64,000 nucleotides of DNA from Halalkalibacter sp. APA_J-10(15) (lineage in GTDB: Bacteria > Bacillota > Bacilli > Bacillales > Bacillaceae_D). Below are positions 63,904 to 64,000 of the stretch, in pieces (the stretch's first letter is position 1; each line of letters begins with the position of its first letter). The stretch spans positions 234,603 through 298,602 of the forward strand of contig NZ_JALKEV010000004.1 of assembly GCF_023017105.1 (NCBI RefSeq). Direction: 5' to 3'. The translations under genes were made by a program, and so were the position numbers. The notes beneath the pieces are model-generated. The model made no database searches and was not told the origin of the DNA. It worked only from the letters and a program-made list of their open reading frames with translations.

Positions 63904-64000
63904 TCCGCTTTTTCTAGTGGGAAAAAGGAATGTTGCTTCTCTTCAAAATAAAGACAGGTAATCAGTTTTTTTCTATAATATAAGTGAAAAAAGGACAGGG

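Noticed and set aside
63770-63905. tRNA or rRNA fragment suspected from high GC
   Set aside because: It is an imperfect palindrome without cloverleaf or rRNA-like motifs.

Overview
This AT-rich window comes from an endospore-forming, low-GC Gram-positive of the Bacillaceae, most likely an alkaliphilic or salt-tolerant relative of Bacillus. The evidence for sporulation is spoVB, bofC, a CoxA-type lipoprotein, safA and spo0B. Regulation is also Bacillus-like (Hpr/ScoC, a complete lia operon, NiaR). A NaChBac-type voltage-gated sodium channel and an ArsB/NhaD-type ion transporter hint at a sodium-cycling lifestyle; that last step is inference. No rRNA, tRNA, CRISPR array or prophage was seen.

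Layout. 0-3.6 kb: secF (cut by the edge), secD, comN, spoVB. 3.7-21.2 kb: an accessory block absent from the corresponding B. subtilis neighbourhood as I know it. It holds thiM, the Na+ channel, a YbjQ pair, an Atg22-like MFS carrier, a 6-phospho-beta-glucosidase facing an RpiR regulator, a hydrolase, dihydrofolate reductase, a translationally coupled ECF sigma/PadR/SEDS-like operon, an intracellular SGNH esterase, a MarR-azoreductase pair, a DUF3231/YetF pair and the NhaD-like transporter. 21.3-39.5 kb: a block collinear with B. subtilis: yrzE, yajC, tgt, queA, DUF2905, ruvB, ruvA, bofC, coxA-like, safA, nadABC facing nadS-niaR, pheA, pheB, obg, spo0B. 39.9-42.5 kb: an SsuABC/TauABC-like ABC importer. 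42.6-48.4 kb: hemY-hemH-hemE and pbpF. 48.8-53.3 kb: liaI-liaH-liaG-liaF-liaS-liaR. 53.6-57 kb: ccdA and a PAS-GGDEF-EAL protein. 57-63.7 kb: ecsABC, a PCYCGC lipoprotein, hit, serC, a YtxH protein and hpr.

How genes work together. tgt and queA make queuosine tRNA and sit in one leftward cluster with ruvAB. nadB-nadC-nadA make NAD from aspartate, nadS supplies the Fe-S cluster of NadA and niaR represses; paired inverted motifs lie in the shared promoter region. hemE-hemH-hemY carry the late coproporphyrin branch of haem synthesis. LiaFSR senses envelope stress and drives liaIH from a promoter region with two strong palindromes.

The most unusual content is between the genes. Seven intergenic regions carry related copies of a roughly 50-130 bp hairpin element whose stem sequence changes while the pairing is kept. 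Four carry a second hairpin with ACTGAAAAAG arms, usually beside the first. One composite of the two, between safA and nadA, has near-perfect terminal inverted repeats and a 9-bp target-site duplication, so it looks like a non-autonomous mobile element. A third hairpin family (AAGAAAACCGC type) sits at gene ends, with one perfect 30-bp direct repeat. These repeats, together with the ECF/PadR/SEDS operon, are the best candidates for something not yet described.
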